This document shows, one piece after another, positions 1 to 10,496 of a stretch of DNA of 64,000 nucleotides. The notes beneath the pieces are model-generated. The model had not been told where the DNA came from. It saw only the letters and a program-made list of their open reading frames with translations, and ran no database searches. Source of the stretch: an uncultured Paracoccaceae bacterium (lineage in GTDB: Bacteria; Pseudomonadota; Alphaproteobacteria; Rhodobacterales; Rhodobacteraceae); assembly GCA_947493335.1 (NCBI GenBank), contig CANLQO010000004.1, forward strand, positions 62,001 through 126,000, written 5' to 3'. The position numbers and the translations under genes are program-made. How positions within the stretch are numbered: position 1 is the first letter of the stretch; every line of letters begins with the position of its first letter.

Positions 1-91
1 ACTTGGTTTGAGGGGATAGGGACGTTGGCGCAGACCTGTGCACATCCATTCCCGGCAATGGCCAAACAAAGACCGAGGAATTTCGGCTTAA

Positions 92-1048
<957 letters not shown>

Positions 1049-1122
1049 ACCACGCCACAAAGTTCTAAATTTGCCCCGTCCGGCCTTGTCGGGCGGGGAC
1101 CTTTATCAATAGGCTTCTGTTT

Positions 1123-2142
1123 ATGACCTCTGACGCACCAGTCATCTCTTGCAAGAACGCGTGGAAAATTTTCGGGGCTGATCCCGAAGGATTCCTGAAG
1201 ACCATGCCGGAAGGCATGAGTTTCGAAGACATCCGGCAGGCGGGATATATCGCAGGCGTCAAGGATGTGAGCATGGACGTCCACAAGGGCGAGATGCTGG
1301 TGATCATGGGCCTGTCAGGATCCGGCAAGTCGACGCTGGTGCGCTGTTTCTCGCGTCTGCACGACATTACGGGTGGCGTGATCGAGGTCGACGGGCAGGA
1401 CATCATGAAGATGTCCGAGAATGAATTGATTGAAATGCGCCGGTCCAAGATGGGCATGGTGTTCCAGTCTTTTGGTCTGCTGCCCCACCGCACGGTGCTG
1501 GACAACGTGGCCTTTCCGCTGGAGATGCGGGGACAGGACAAACACACCCGCCGCGCCCGCGCGCTGGAAGTGGTGAAGCTGGTCGGGCTTGAGGGCCGGG
1601 AGGATTATTTCCCGCGTGAGCTGTCAGGCGGACAGCAGCAGCGGGTGGGCATTGCCCGGAGCCTTGCGATTGAGCCCGACATCTGGTTTCTGGATGAGCC
1701 GTTCAGCGCATTGGACCCGCTGATCCGCAAAGAGATGCAGGACGAGTTCCTGCGGTTGCAGCAGATGCTGAACAAGACGATTGTCTTTATTACGCATGAC
1801 TTTGACGAGGCGCTGCGACTGGCCGACCGCATCGCGATCATGAAGGACGGCGCAGTCGAGCAATGCGACACACCCGATCAGATCGTGCTCAACCCGGCCA
1901 CCGAATATGTCCGCAAGTTCACCGAAGATATCGACAAGTCACATGTCGTTCACGCCTCTGTCCTTGCACAGGCCGGGGCCACGGGTGAAGGCGACCCGGT
2001 GGATGCAAACCAGACGGTGCATGCGATGGCACGGCTGCTTGTCAATGACGGGCGCGAGATGATCCCGGTCGCGCGGGACAATGCTGTGATCGGGGCGATG
2101 AACCGACAGGCCGCGCTGGATATTCTGCTGGGGCAGGACTGA
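1123..2142 (+). CDS. tmoV: ABC transporter ATP-binding protein, ProV/TmoV-like
   Basis: ATPase of the same uptake system, 339 residues. Walker A GLSGSGKST lies at 63-71, the ABC signature LSGGQQQR at 167-174 and Walker B WFLDEP at 188-193. The N-terminal 50 residues are the extension typical of ProV-type quaternary-amine ATPases, and the last ~65 residues look like a CBS-type regulatory segment that in this family senses ionic strength. The stop codon overlaps the permease start by one base, so the two are translationally coupled. The gene name follows ProV/ProW logic and depends on the TMAO assignment of the binding protein. Confidence 0.88.
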   Translation: MTSDAPVISCKNAWKIFGADPEGFLKTMPEGMSFEDIRQAGYIAGVKDVSMDVHKGEMLVIMGLSGSGKSTLVRCFSRLHDITGGVIEVDGQDIMKMSENELIEMRRSKMGMVFQSFGLLPHRTVLDNVAFPLEMRGQDKHTRRARALEVVKLVGLEGREDYFPRELSGGQQQRVGIARSLAIEPDIWFLDEPFSALDPLIRKEMQDEFLRLQQMLNKTIVFITHDFDEALRLADRIAIMKDGAVEQCDTPDQIVLNPATEYVRKFTEDIDKSHVVHASVLAQAGATGEGDPVDANQTVHAMARLLVNDGREMIPVARDNAVIGAMNRQAALDILLGQD

Positions 2143-4136
2143 TGGTCGCGGCGACCACTGACCCGCAGACCGCCGCACCGGCGCTGCCCCGCAAGAAAGT
2201 GGCGCTGGGGTTTGTGGCACTTGCGGTTGTGCTGACCATCGCCCGGTATACCGGGTTGCTGCCCGAGTGGTTGCACCGCCTGCCAGAGACCGTGATCCCG
2301 CCCTTTGCCACATGGCTTGATGCGTTCTTTGAGTTCATCAAGGGCGATATTGAATCGGGCCGTTGGGGGCTTGTGCATATCACGCGCTGGTTTGCAGAAG
2401 GGCCGCTGGAGTTCATGCTGAACGCCTCGGCCAACCTGCTGGAGGGCAAGCGGCGCTGGCCTTATCTGGGTCCGATCCCATGGTCGGCGATTGCCGCTGT
2501 GGTGGCTATTCTGGGCTATGCTCTGGGTGGTTGGCGCATGGCGCTTTTGGCTGGGGGCACGATGGTCTGGACCGCGCTGATCGGTCAGTGGAACATCGCG
2601 ATGCAAACGATGTCGGTGTTGGTTGTCGCAGCACCGCTGGCCTTTGCCATTGGCCTGTCGCTGGGGATCGCGGCATGGAAATTCCGCTGGGTCGACGTGA
2701 TGATCAAGCCGATCCTGTCGGTGCTGCAGACGCTGCCCTTTTTCACCTATCTGCTGCCAGCGGTGATCTTTTTCAAAGTGGGGCCAACGGCGGGCGCGAT
2801 TGCCACAACGATCTATGCCATTCCGCCCATGGTTCTGATGACGACGCTGGGTCTGCAAAAGGTCAGCCCCGAGGTTGTCGAAGCGGGCAAGATGTCGGGC
2901 TGCACACGGTTTCAGATGTTGCGGCATGTCTATATCCCCTCTGCCCGGACCGAGATTCTGGTGGGCGTCAATCAGGTCATCATGTTGTGTCTGGCGATGG
3001 TGGTTCTGACCGCCTTTATCGGGATGCCGGGGCTGGGGGCAAAGCTGTTGTCCAACATGGGCAGTTTCAAGCTGGGCAATTCATTCGAGATCGGAGTCAC
3101 GATCGTGTTGCTGGCCGTCACGCTGGACCGGTTGTCGAAGGCCTGGGTTGTCAAACAGCCCGAGCATTTCGAGAAGGGCACTCCGTGGTGGAAGCGCAAC
3201 CTGATGCTGGTGCTGGCGGTGGTGTCTTTCGTGGTGTTCATCGCTGTCTCGCAGCTTTGGCCCATTCTGGCAGAGGTCGGGCGGCGCGAGAACTTTAGCC
3301 AGGGGCGCGAGATTGACGGACTGATCAAGGGATTTCTGGCAATTGACGCGGTGCAGGCCGTGACCGGGTGGATGCGCGCCTTTGTGAACGTGCAGATCCT
3401 GATCCCGTTCCGCAACTTTATGCTGTCACTGCCGACACCTGCGCTGATCCTGCTGGTCACGGCCTTTGCGCTGGCATTGGCGGGCCGCAAGCAGGCGATC
3501 TATGCGGCGGTCTTTTTCTCACTCGTGGCGCTGTCGGGTTGGTGGGATCGGGCCGTGATCACGCTATATTCGGTGATTTCGGCTGTGGCCCTGGCCGCGC
3601 TTTTCTCGTTGCCTTTGGGCATTGTGGCCGCGCGGTCCGAAAAGTGGTCACACCGGGTGCTGCTGGCGTGTGACACGGCGCAGACCTTTCCCAGCTTCAT
3701 CTATCTGATCCCGGCGATCATGCTGTTTGGTATCACCGATATCGCGGTCATCTTCTCGATCCTGATTTTCACCATGGTGCCGCTGACGCGCTACACGATT
3801 GAGGGCTTGCGCACAGTGCCGCCCGAGATGACAGAGGCCGCTGACATGTCGGGGGCGACGCGGATGCAGAAGCTGGTGAACGTGCAATTGCCGCTGGCGT
3901 TGCCAACCATGGCGGTGGGTTTCAATCAGGCCATTATGTTTGCGTTCTTCATGGTCATTATCGCGGCCTTTATCGGCACGCAGGACCTTGGGCAGGAATT
4001 GCAGCGGACGCTGGCGGGCACCGATCTGGGCAAGAACTTTGTGCTGGGTATCTGTGTGTCGCTGATGGCGCTGACCTTTGACCTGACCATTCTGAAATGG
4101 GCATCTGACAAAAAGCGCGCCTTGGGGTTAAGCTGA
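2142..4136 (+). CDS. tmoW: Double-length ABC transporter permease (two fused ProW-like halves)
   Basis: Inner-membrane permease of 664 residues, about twice the usual ProW length. Each half carries a BPD-type permease domain with its own ATPase-contact (EAA) loop: EVVEAGKMSGCTRFQ in the first half and EMTEAADMSGATRMQ in the second. The near-identical loops show an internal duplication and fusion, so one polypeptide can supply both transmembrane half-channels. Fused permeases of this size are known for roseobacter TMAO/betaine-type systems. It shares one base with the ATPase gene upstream. Confidence 0.87.
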   Translation: MVAATTDPQTAAPALPRKKVALGFVALAVVLTIARYTGLLPEWLHRLPETVIPPFATWLDAFFEFIKGDIESGRWGLVHITRWFAEGPLEFMLNASANLLEGKRRWPYLGPIPWSAIAAVVAILGYALGGWRMALLAGGTMVWTALIGQWNIAMQTMSVLVVAAPLAFAIGLSLGIAAWKFRWVDVMIKPILSVLQTLPFFTYLLPAVIFFKVGPTAGAIATTIYAIPPMVLMTTLGLQKVSPEVVEAGKMSGCTRFQMLRHVYIPSARTEILVGVNQVIMLCLAMVVLTAFIGMPGLGAKLLSNMGSFKLGNSFEIGVTIVLLAVTLDRLSKAWVVKQPEHFEKGTPWWKRNLMLVLAVVSFVVFIAVSQLWPILAEVGRRENFSQGREIDGLIKGFLAIDAVQAVTGWMRAFVNVQILIPFRNFMLSLPTPALILLVTAFALALAGRKQAIYAAVFFSLVALSGWWDRAVITLYSVISAVALAALFSLPLGIVAARSEKWSHRVLLACDTAQTFPSFIYLIPAIMLFGITDIAVIFSILIFTMVPLTRYTIEGLRTVPPEMTEAADMSGATRMQKLVNVQLPLALPTMAVGFNQAIMFAFFMVIIAAFIGTQDLGQELQRTLAGTDLGKNFVLGICVSLMALTFDLTILKWASDKKRALGLS

Positions 4137-4159
4137 GCCGACGACCACAGGCGGTCGGC
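4137..4159 (+). promoter_or_regulatory. Hairpin directly after the permease stop codon
   Basis: GCCGAC at 4137-4142 pairs with GTCGGC at 4154-4159 around an 11-base loop. There is no T-tract, so it is at most a weak transcript-processing or attenuation element before the oxygenase gene, which starts 25 bases later. Confidence 0.25.
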
Positions 4160-4183
4160 GCATCGCCGGTTCGGAGACCCGGA

Positions 4184-5140
4184 TTGACGGAATTTGACGA
4201 CATCCCCGTGCTTGACCTTGCCCCGCTGATGGCTGGTGAGGATACGCATGCGCTGTCACGCGCCTTTGCAGAGGCCTATGGCAAAACCGGCTTTGGCTAT
4301 GTGGTGAACCACGGTGTCGATCCCAAGTTGCGCGCTGCGATCTTTGATGCGGCAAAGCGGTTTCACGCCCTGCCTAACGCCGCAAAGCAGGACATTGCAC
4401 TGAACACCTGTCATCGTGGCTATATTGCGATCAACACCTCAACGGACGTCAATACCGACCTTGCCGAGGTGACAAAGCCGAACCAGTCAGCATCGTTCAT
4501 GATGATGCGAGAGGATGCTGCAGCGGACCCGGATGTTTATCTGTCGGGTCCAAATCAGTGGCCCGCGCTGGCCGGTTTTCAAGAGGCCTGCACATCCTAT
4601 GCCGCCGCAATGTCGGATCTGGGGCAAAGGTTGATGGGTCTGGCGCTGGAGGCGATCGGGGTCACGGATCGGTCGATCCTGCAGGCGTTTGAACCACCGA
4701 CGATCTGGCTGCGCCTGCTGCATTACCCGCCGCAGCCGCCGCAATCGCCGGATGATCTTTACGGCTCTGCCCCGCACCGCGATTTTGGTTGCCTGACCAT
4801 TCTGGCGCAGGATGATGTTGGCGGGCTGCAGGTCCAGACACCAGCGGGCCACTGGGTGGATGCGCCACCGACGCCGGGGGCCTTTGTCGTCAATGTGGGG
4901 GATATGTTGCACCGGATGTCCAATGGCAGGCTTTTGTCGACGCCGCACCGGGTCATCAACGCGACAGGCCGGGCGCGTTATTCCGTGCCGTTTTTCTACG
5001 ATCCGCACGTCTCGACCGAGATTGCGCCACTGCCGGGCACCGGCGCCGCGATCTTTCCGCCGCTGAATTTTGGCGCGTTCCTGAAGGGCGAGTTGGAGGC
5101 CAGCTATGATGCCCATCAGAGCGAGATGACGGAAGATTGA
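4184..5140 (+). CDS. Fe(II)/2-oxoglutarate-dependent oxygenase, isopenicillin-N-synthase family
   Basis: Cytosolic non-haem iron oxygenase of 318 residues. The N-terminal DIOX_N part (IPVLDLAPL, then a GFGYVVNHGV motif) precedes the jelly-roll core. The iron ligands are visible as HRDFG (His and Asp) and TPHRV (distal His), and RYSVPFF supplies the arginine that binds 2-oxoglutarate. Translation starts at TTG, supported by GGAG seven bases upstream; no closer ATG fits the family's N-terminus. It follows the transporter operon in the same direction, so it may oxidise an imported methylated amine or a derivative. The substrate is not evident from sequence, and its 3' end faces the convergent methyltransferase gene 9 bases away. 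Confidence 0.85.
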   Translation: MTEFDDIPVLDLAPLMAGEDTHALSRAFAEAYGKTGFGYVVNHGVDPKLRAAIFDAAKRFHALPNAAKQDIALNTCHRGYIAINTSTDVNTDLAEVTKPNQSASFMMMREDAAADPDVYLSGPNQWPALAGFQEACTSYAAAMSDLGQRLMGLALEAIGVTDRSILQAFEPPTIWLRLLHYPPQPPQSPDDLYGSAPHRDFGCLTILAQDDVGGLQVQTPAGHWVDAPPTPGAFVVNVGDMLHRMSNGRLLSTPHRVINATGRARYSVPFFYDPHVSTEIAPLPGTGAAIFPPLNFGAFLKGELEASYDAHQSEMTED

Positions 5141-5149
5141 GCGACCGGG

Positions 5150-6070
5150 TCAGGCCCCGAGGGCAACGCCCTGCGCCATCGCCCGCAAGTGGCGCATGTC
5201 GGTGCCGCAGCATCCACCAATGATCCGCATCGCAGGGAAATCCCGGACAATCTGTGCGATTTCTTCGCCGAGCTGCCGGGGGTCGCCTTCATCAAGGGTT
5301 TCCGCCTCGTCCAGTTCCGCATGCGAGCAGCGAGAGGCGTTGGCGACAAGGCCCAGCACCCGATCCTGCCCGTTCAGCGCATCTGCGAAATGGGTCGGAT
5401 GGGCGCAGTTGACCATGTAGAACAACGCGGTTGAGCCGGTCAGGTCGTCAATCTGGCTGACCGCGTCGCCCAGCGGGGTGCCATCTGCCAGACAGCCTTC
5501 GGTTTCAACCACAAGCGACATGATGATCGGCAAATCCAGATCGTGCGCGGCGAGGCAGCAGCCCGCCGCTTCGCTGATGCGGTTGAAGGTGTAGGCGGTG
5601 ACAAGATCGACGGTTGTCTCCTTCAGGACGGTCAATTGCGCGCTGTGGTAGGCTTTCGCCTCGGCCACGGGCATTGGCGGGATATCGGCATAGGGGTCAT
5701 ACCGCGGACCGATGCAGGCCGAGACGAGGATATCATCGCGCCCTGCGGATTGCCGGACCTCTTCCATCAGCGCGACGGCATCGCGATTGACCGCTGCAAG
5801 GTGCTGCGGGTCATAGCCCAGAGGTGCAGCACGGTCCGCATTGGCCATCCATGTGGGCGCATCCAGAATGCAGCCCGCCTGCATCTGGCCCGCAAGATCA
5901 GCGAGCGCTTGCATCTGGCTGGCCAGAACGGCGCGGGTCCCGGGCTGTTCAAGCAGAGGAAAAGAGGCAAAGCCCGGCAGGTCGATGCCGTGGTTAAAGA
6001 TCAGGTCGGTGCCCGTTCCGGCATAGACAAGAAACCGTTTGTCGCTTTCATGCGGAAGTTGCCGTGCCAT
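5150..6070 (-). CDS. Homocysteine S-methyltransferase family protein
   Basis: Zinc-dependent methyltransferase of 306 residues. The Zn-thiolate ligands of the Pfam S-methyl_trans barrel are present: MVNCAHP in the middle of the protein and GGCCGTD near the C-terminus. Members move a methyl group from S-methylmethionine, betaine or a similar donor to homocysteine. Beside a quaternary-amine transporter, a betaine- or sulfonium-type donor is attractive, but the sequence does not decide this. It converges on the oxygenase gene and is divergent from the T6SS operon. Confidence 0.85.
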   Translation of the reverse strand: MARQLPHESDKRFLVYAGTGTDLIFNHGIDLPGFASFPLLEQPGTRAVLASQMQALADLAGQMQAGCILDAPTWMANADRAAPLGYDPQHLAAVNRDAVALMEEVRQSAGRDDILVSACIGPRYDPYADIPPMPVAEAKAYHSAQLTVLKETTVDLVTAYTFNRISEAAGCCLAAHDLDLPIIMSLVVETEGCLADGTPLGDAVSQIDDLTGSTALFYMVNCAHPTHFADALNGQDRVLGLVANASRCSHAELDEAETLDEGDPRQLGEEIAQIVRDFPAMRIIGGCCGTDMRHLRAMAQGVALGA

Positions 6071-6204
6071 CGCGGTGCGCCTTTCCCTGTTCCACGTCGC
6101 AGGCAGAGTATAGCGGTTCTCCGATCAGGTCATAAGTCTTGTTTGTCGCGCGACTAGGACCACCCCGCGGGATCGTTTTTGGATCGGTCAAATTCTGCTG
6201 TGCC

Positions 6205-6247
6205 GACACGGTGTCATTTGACAACCTGCCGTTGAAGGGTCACCCTT
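6205..6247. promoter_or_regulatory. Two short palindromes in the vgrG upstream region
   Basis: GACAC-G-GTGTC (6205-6215) and AAGGGT-C-ACCCTT (6235-6247) are perfect inverted repeats around a single central base, 43-85 bases upstream of the vgrG start. They could be operators for the T6SS cargo operon. No clear -35/-10 pair was recognised with them. Confidence 0.3.
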
Positions 6248-6289
6248 GCCGTCGTGTGGAAACGACTGATTTGAAGCAGGAATATTAGC

Positions 6290-8365
6290 ATGAACGCTCC
6301 GTTCAAACAGGACGCGCGTATGGGACGGCTGAGCACTGTTCTGGGCGAAAATATCTTGAACGTGCTGCGCTTTGAAGGCAGCGAACACGTCAATGACCTG
6401 TTCAGTTACCGCGTTGAGGCGCTGGCCAAGGATGACGATGTCGATCTGGAGGCGCTGATCGGGACCCACGCAACGGTCTGTCTGAAAAGCTTCGATCATG
6501 CCGAGACGCCTTTTGACGGTATTGTCACCACCGCGCAATTGCTGGGGCCGGGGGCGGGCGGCTACCGCTATGAGTTGATCCTGAAGCCATGGTTCTGGCT
6601 ATTGGGGCGGCGGCGCAAGCAGCAGATTTATCACCAGATGACGGTGGTCGAAATCCTGGGCGAGGTTTTCGCGCCATACAGCGGATTGGGTGAACCGGCG
6701 GTTGATGATCGGTTGACCGGCGATTACCCGACGCTGGAATACACCGTTCAGTACCGCGAGAGCGATCTGGATTTCGCGACCCGGATGATGGAGCGTTTCG
6801 GGATCAGCTATCATTTCCGCCATGATGAGGGGTCGCACACGCTGGTGCTGACCGACAACATCAGCGCCCATGACGATCTGCCCGGAGGATCACGCAAGTT
6901 CATCAGCACGGCGGATGGCCATCGCGCCGATGAAGAGCATTTTTGGCAGATGCGTCCGGCGCGGCGGATGACAACCGGGGCGATCCGGTTGACGGATTAC
7001 AATTTCAAAACGCCCACCGCGGCGATGGAAACCGACCGGACCGGTGATGCGGCCTATGCCGAGGGTCAGATCGAAAGCTACGATTATCCCGGCGATTATC
7101 TGGATCAGGCCACCGGTAAAAAGGTGGCCCGGATGCGGGTGGATCAGGAACGCGGGCAGGACCCGCGCCATGATGCGGTCGGCGACTGCGCCACTTTACG
7201 CGCCGGGCAGACCCTGAAGGTGACAGGCGACAAGGTGCAGGGCGTGGATAAGGCGCTGTGTCTGCGGGTGCATCACAGCCACTCTGCCGGCGGGTATGGC
7301 AGCGATCCGTCACAGGGTCCGTCCTACGAGGGGCGCTACCTTTTCATGCCGCAGGCCACACCGTTGCGGCCCGAACGCAAGACGCCGCGCGCCATCGTGC
7401 AGGGGCCGCAAACGGCCACGGTCGTGGGTGATGGTGAGATCGACTGCGATGAATACGGGCGGATTCTGGTGCATTTTCACTGGGACCTCGACAAGCGCTA
7501 TTCGATGCGCTGCCGGGTCAGCCAGAACTGGGCCAGCAAGGGCTGGGGCGGCATGGTCATTCCGCGGATCGGCATGGAGGTTGTGGTCGAATTCCTTGAA
7601 GGCGACCCGGACAAGCCGCTGGTGACGGGGTGCGTTTACAATGGCAAGAATGATCCGCCCTATGCCTTGCCCACCCACAAGACCAAGAGCGTGTTCCGTT
7701 CTGACACCCACAAAGGCACGGGGTTCAACGAATTCACCTTTGAGGACGAAAATGGCCGCGAAAAGATCTATCTGCACGGCCAGAAAGATCACGAGATCCA
7801 CATCGAGAACGACCGCACCAAGCGGGTTGATCGCAATCAGATCGAAAGTGTCGGGCGCAACAAGAATATCGACGTCGGCAACAACCACCACGAGGTGATC
7901 GGCGGCAACATGACGCTGATGGTGGGGCCCAACAAGCTGCAAAGCTTTGTGCTGGGCAAGTTCAAGGCGCTGACAAGCACGCTGGGCGACATCACCAGCA
8001 AGCTGGGCCTGCCTGATGCCTTTAACATGGGCGAGGGCAATCTGGTGATCGGCGTGGCCAAGAACAAGGCCGAAACGGTCATGGTCAGTTCGTCCGAGAT
8101 CGTGGGCGGCGCCAAGACCCTTGCGGTTGGCGGCGGCTATCAGGTCTCTGTCGCGGGGCTGAAGAATGAAAGCGTGTTGCTGGGGTCTTATGAAGAGATC
8201 GGCCAGAACAAGGTTGTGGTGGCAGGCAAGCGGATGGAGTTCGTGTGCGGCAAATCCAAGATCCAGTTGAATGAGAATGGCGACATCATCATCGAGGGGG
8301 TGAACATCAAGGCCTCCGGCTCTTCGACGGTTGATATCGACGGCGGCAAGGTGGACATCAACTAA
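6290..8365 (+). CDS. vgrG: Type VI secretion tip protein VgrG
   Basis: Spike protein of the T6SS, 691 residues. The N-terminal ~380 residues match the gp27-like part (FRYEVEALAK-type opening, YRESDLDFATRMMERFGISYHF). A gp5 OB-fold follows (DCDEYGRILVHFHWD, SQNWASKGWGGMVIPRIGMEVVVEFLEGDPDKP), then a beta-helix needle with repeating N-V/G-N motifs to the end (NKNIDVGNNHHEVIGG). The C-terminus stops at the needle with no fused toxin. Met1 and Met10 are both possible starts. It is the first gene of a ten-gene same-strand operon and shares one base with the next gene. No TssA-M genes are in the window, so it must use an apparatus encoded elsewhere. Confidence 0.95.
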   Translation: MNAPFKQDARMGRLSTVLGENILNVLRFEGSEHVNDLFSYRVEALAKDDDVDLEALIGTHATVCLKSFDHAETPFDGIVTTAQLLGPGAGGYRYELILKPWFWLLGRRRKQQIYHQMTVVEILGEVFAPYSGLGEPAVDDRLTGDYPTLEYTVQYRESDLDFATRMMERFGISYHFRHDEGSHTLVLTDNISAHDDLPGGSRKFISTADGHRADEEHFWQMRPARRMTTGAIRLTDYNFKTPTAAMETDRTGDAAYAEGQIESYDYPGDYLDQATGKKVARMRVDQERGQDPRHDAVGDCATLRAGQTLKVTGDKVQGVDKALCLRVHHSHSAGGYGSDPSQGPSYEGRYLFMPQATPLRPERKTPRAIVQGPQTATVVGDGEIDCDEYGRILVHFHWDLDKRYSMRCRVSQNWASKGWGGMVIPRIGMEVVVEFLEGDPDKPLVTGCVYNGKNDPPYALPTHKTKSVFRSDTHKGTGFNEFTFEDENGREKIYLHGQKDHEIHIENDRTKRVDRNQIESVGRNKNIDVGNNHHEVIGGNMTLMVGPNKLQSFVLGKFKALTSTLGDITSKLGLPDAFNMGEGNLVIGVAKNKAETVMVSSSEIVGGAKTLAVGGGYQVSVAGLKNESVLLGSYEEIGQNKVVVAGKRMEFVCGKSKIQLNENGDIIIEGVNIKASGSSTVDIDGGKVDIN

Positions 8366-8709
8366 TGAGCTTTCGCAAGGGAACATTCGGCAAGCAGGAA
8401 CCGGAACGCAAAGCGCTGCGCGAAAAGACGCGCAAGGCGTTCTTTGCCGATCTGGGCGTTAAGCCGACCGAAAATGTGCTGGGCAATGATGTTGACCTGA
8501 AAATCATGGCGCAAAAGCGTGCGGATATGATGGCAACGGCGCGGGCGGTCCACGAGGACGATACCGCAGCGCTGGACATGATGGAGGCGGCGATTGGGCA
8601 GTTGGGCTTTGGCCTTGTGCCACCGCCGCCCGGGCGCAGGACCGCGCCCAACCTCAAGGCGTTGAGCGTGATGAACATGCGCAACTTTTTCTACACCTAC
8701 CGAGGCTAG
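8365..8709 (+). CDS. Unknown 114-residue protein between VgrG and the toxin
   Basis: Not recognised. A small, basic N-terminus (Lys/Arg-rich to about residue 30) is followed by a largely helical middle and a proline-rich PPPPGR stretch near residue 92. There is no signal peptide or membrane segment. Its start overlaps the vgrG stop by one base, and the toxin gene begins two bases after its stop, so all three are co-translated. By position it could be a loading adaptor or chaperone for the toxin downstream; it does not resemble DUF1795, DUF2169 or DUF4123 adaptors by eye. Confidence 0.8.
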   Translation: MSFRKGTFGKQEPERKALREKTRKAFFADLGVKPTENVLGNDVDLKIMAQKRADMMATARAVHEDDTAALDMMEAAIGQLGFGLVPPPPGRRTAPNLKALSVMNMRNFFYTYRG

Positions 8710-8711
8710 AA

Positions 8712-10496
8712 ATGGGGTACGCGGAAGAGGCTTTTCTGTCCCCCGATCAGTTGCCCGGCGACACCTTTGCCGATCAGGCAACGGAAGTGTCGGAATATGC
8801 GCAAGAGGCGATGAACCGGGTCGCGGCGCAGTATCGCTTTGCCGGGTTGGTGGCGGGGATCAAGGGCCCCAACGACACCGATGATGATGTGGATGCCGCA
8901 CGCGAGGCGGTGCTGACCGCCCTTGCCGATTTCCTGAACCCCGAGACCGGGCCGCTGCGGCAAGAGATTGACCGCTTGCACACGCAGTTGCGGGCCGAGC
9001 AGGACGCGATCCGCCAGCAAATGCTGGACGAGGGTGTTGACGGCTATTCCTTTGGCTTGGTCGACGATATTTTCCCGCGCGGTCACCCGACCGATCAGGC
9101 CCCCGGCATGATGGATTACATGGGGCAGGGCGGGCGCGACGCGGCCTTTGATGATGCGATGCACCGGCATGGGCTGGGCGCGGCACTGCGCCAGCGGATG
9201 ACAGCGGCGCGCGATACGGCCAATCAGATTGCCGCGCTGGAAACCCAGCGTCGCGCGCAGGCCGCGGCCGAGTTCCGCGCGTTCTGGTCGGGCATCTGGA
9301 GCAAGGCCAAGGATTACTACAACGACAAGATGGCGCTGGTGGCCGAGGGCAAATATCTGGTCGCCGCAGGAAAGATTGTCGTCGACGGCGTCGAAGTCTT
9401 TCATGTCGAGATCGTGGTGGCCATCATCACCGCCGCCGTAATTGCCGCCACAGGTGGCGTCACCGTCGCGATGGCCCCGATCATCGCCAGCGCAGTGGCG
9501 GCAGCGATCCGGGTGTTCAAGACAGGGGCAGGGGTGCTGCGACGCTCTGCCGACAAGATGGCACATGGTCGGGCTGCAACGCTGTTCCGCGTCGAGGTGC
9601 GCAAGGTCGAAACCAGCCCCCTGAACACCCCCGTCGCGCAAGGAGATCCAATCCACAGCCATGACGTCGATGTTGCACGCGACCTGACGGATGATGAAAA
9701 GCGCGGGTTGAACGAAGAGAACCAGGGCAGCACCGAGCCCACAGATGATGCCGGTGATCCGGGGTCTGCGGCCGCAGCAAAACGGCGACAGCGCGACGCG
9801 GATTATGATGAAATCACTGCGGGGTTGACGCCGACCCAGCTGCGTTTGGCGGCAAGTGCGGGCGCGTCGCCCGCGCAAATCGCCGCGCGGACCAAATTGC
9901 GCAGTGCGTATCAGGCCAAGTTCGGCGAAAGCAATCTCAATAGCGGGATGGATCTGGACGAACCCATGAAGTTGGTACGCTACCCCCCGCCCGACAAGAT
10001 TGTGACGTGGCAAAACGAACTGGCCTATCGGCCCGAAGCCGATGCAGATGGTGCAGCGGGCAGTCCCTATCCGTTTGGGAATTTCTTTGATCCCTATCCG
10101 TCACGCGGCGCCACGCCGAACGATCTTGGTATCAACTCTGTCGGGCGCGAACGGATTGAAATTGACGTCAGTGATCGGCCGGGATTGGCGTTTGAAGGCT
10201 ATGGCGCAGAGATCACGGACACTTGGACCGTCAAAGGCATTGATCCAGACAGCACAACGGGTCACCGCGTCACAACTGGCGGTGTGCCCCAATGGCATGT
10301 TGCCAACACTTACAAACCGCATCCGTCAGATAGTGATGTCGCGACGATGAATTGGCGCGAATTGCCAGGCAACAAGCATTGGGTAGAAGCCGAAGAAGCC
10401 GGGCTTTTGGACTATGAAAGCTATCCCGGAAGCAATGGCCGCAATTCCTATTACATTTATGGCGACACACCCCCAGATGCAGAAGGTGCAAGATGA
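8712..10496 (+). CDS. Putative T6SS polymorphic toxin with an unassigned C-terminal domain
   Basis: 594-residue candidate effector. Residues 1-200 are mainly helical. 233-266 is a strongly hydrophobic Ala/Ile/Val segment, as in toxins that insert into or cross the inner membrane. 300-410 is a polar, Asp/Glu-rich linker. The C-terminal ~180 residues form a separate domain with LVRYPP (421-426), PFGNFFDPYP (454-463), GYGAEITDTW (496-505) and GGVPQWHV (523-530). This order faintly recalls ADP-ribosyltransferase-like polymorphic toxin domains (type 46 style), but the match is not firm. The C-terminal third is visibly less GC-rich than the rest, consistent with tip replacement. It is followed by a gene overlapping it as ATGA that could encode its immunity protein. 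Confidence 0.72.
   Translation: MGYAEEAFLSPDQLPGDTFADQATEVSEYAQEAMNRVAAQYRFAGLVAGIKGPNDTDDDVDAAREAVLTALADFLNPETGPLRQEIDRLHTQLRAEQDAIRQQMLDEGVDGYSFGLVDDIFPRGHPTDQAPGMMDYMGQGGRDAAFDDAMHRHGLGAALRQRMTAARDTANQIAALETQRRAQAAAEFRAFWSGIWSKAKDYYNDKMALVAEGKYLVAAGKIVVDGVEVFHVEIVVAIITAAVIAATGGVTVAMAPIIASAVAAAIRVFKTGAGVLRRSADKMAHGRAATLFRVEVRKVETSPLNTPVAQGDPIHSHDVDVARDLTDDEKRGLNEENQGSTEPTDDAGDPGSAAAAKRRQRDADYDEITAGLTPTQLRLAASAGASPAQIAARTKLRSAYQAKFGESNLNSGMDLDEPMKLVRYPPPDKIVTWQNELAYRPEADADGAAGSPYPFGNFFDPYPSRGATPNDLGINSVGRERIEIDVSDRPGLAFEGYGAEITDTWTVKGIDPDSTTGHRVTTGGVPQWHVANTYKPHPSDSDVATMNWRELPGNKHWVEAEEAGLLDYESYPGSNGRNSYYIYGDTPPDAEGAR

Noticed and set aside
8706-10013. 435-codon minus-strand frame across the toxin gene
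   Set aside because: Antisense shadow of the toxin frame with no family features; the plus frame is coupled to its neighbours.
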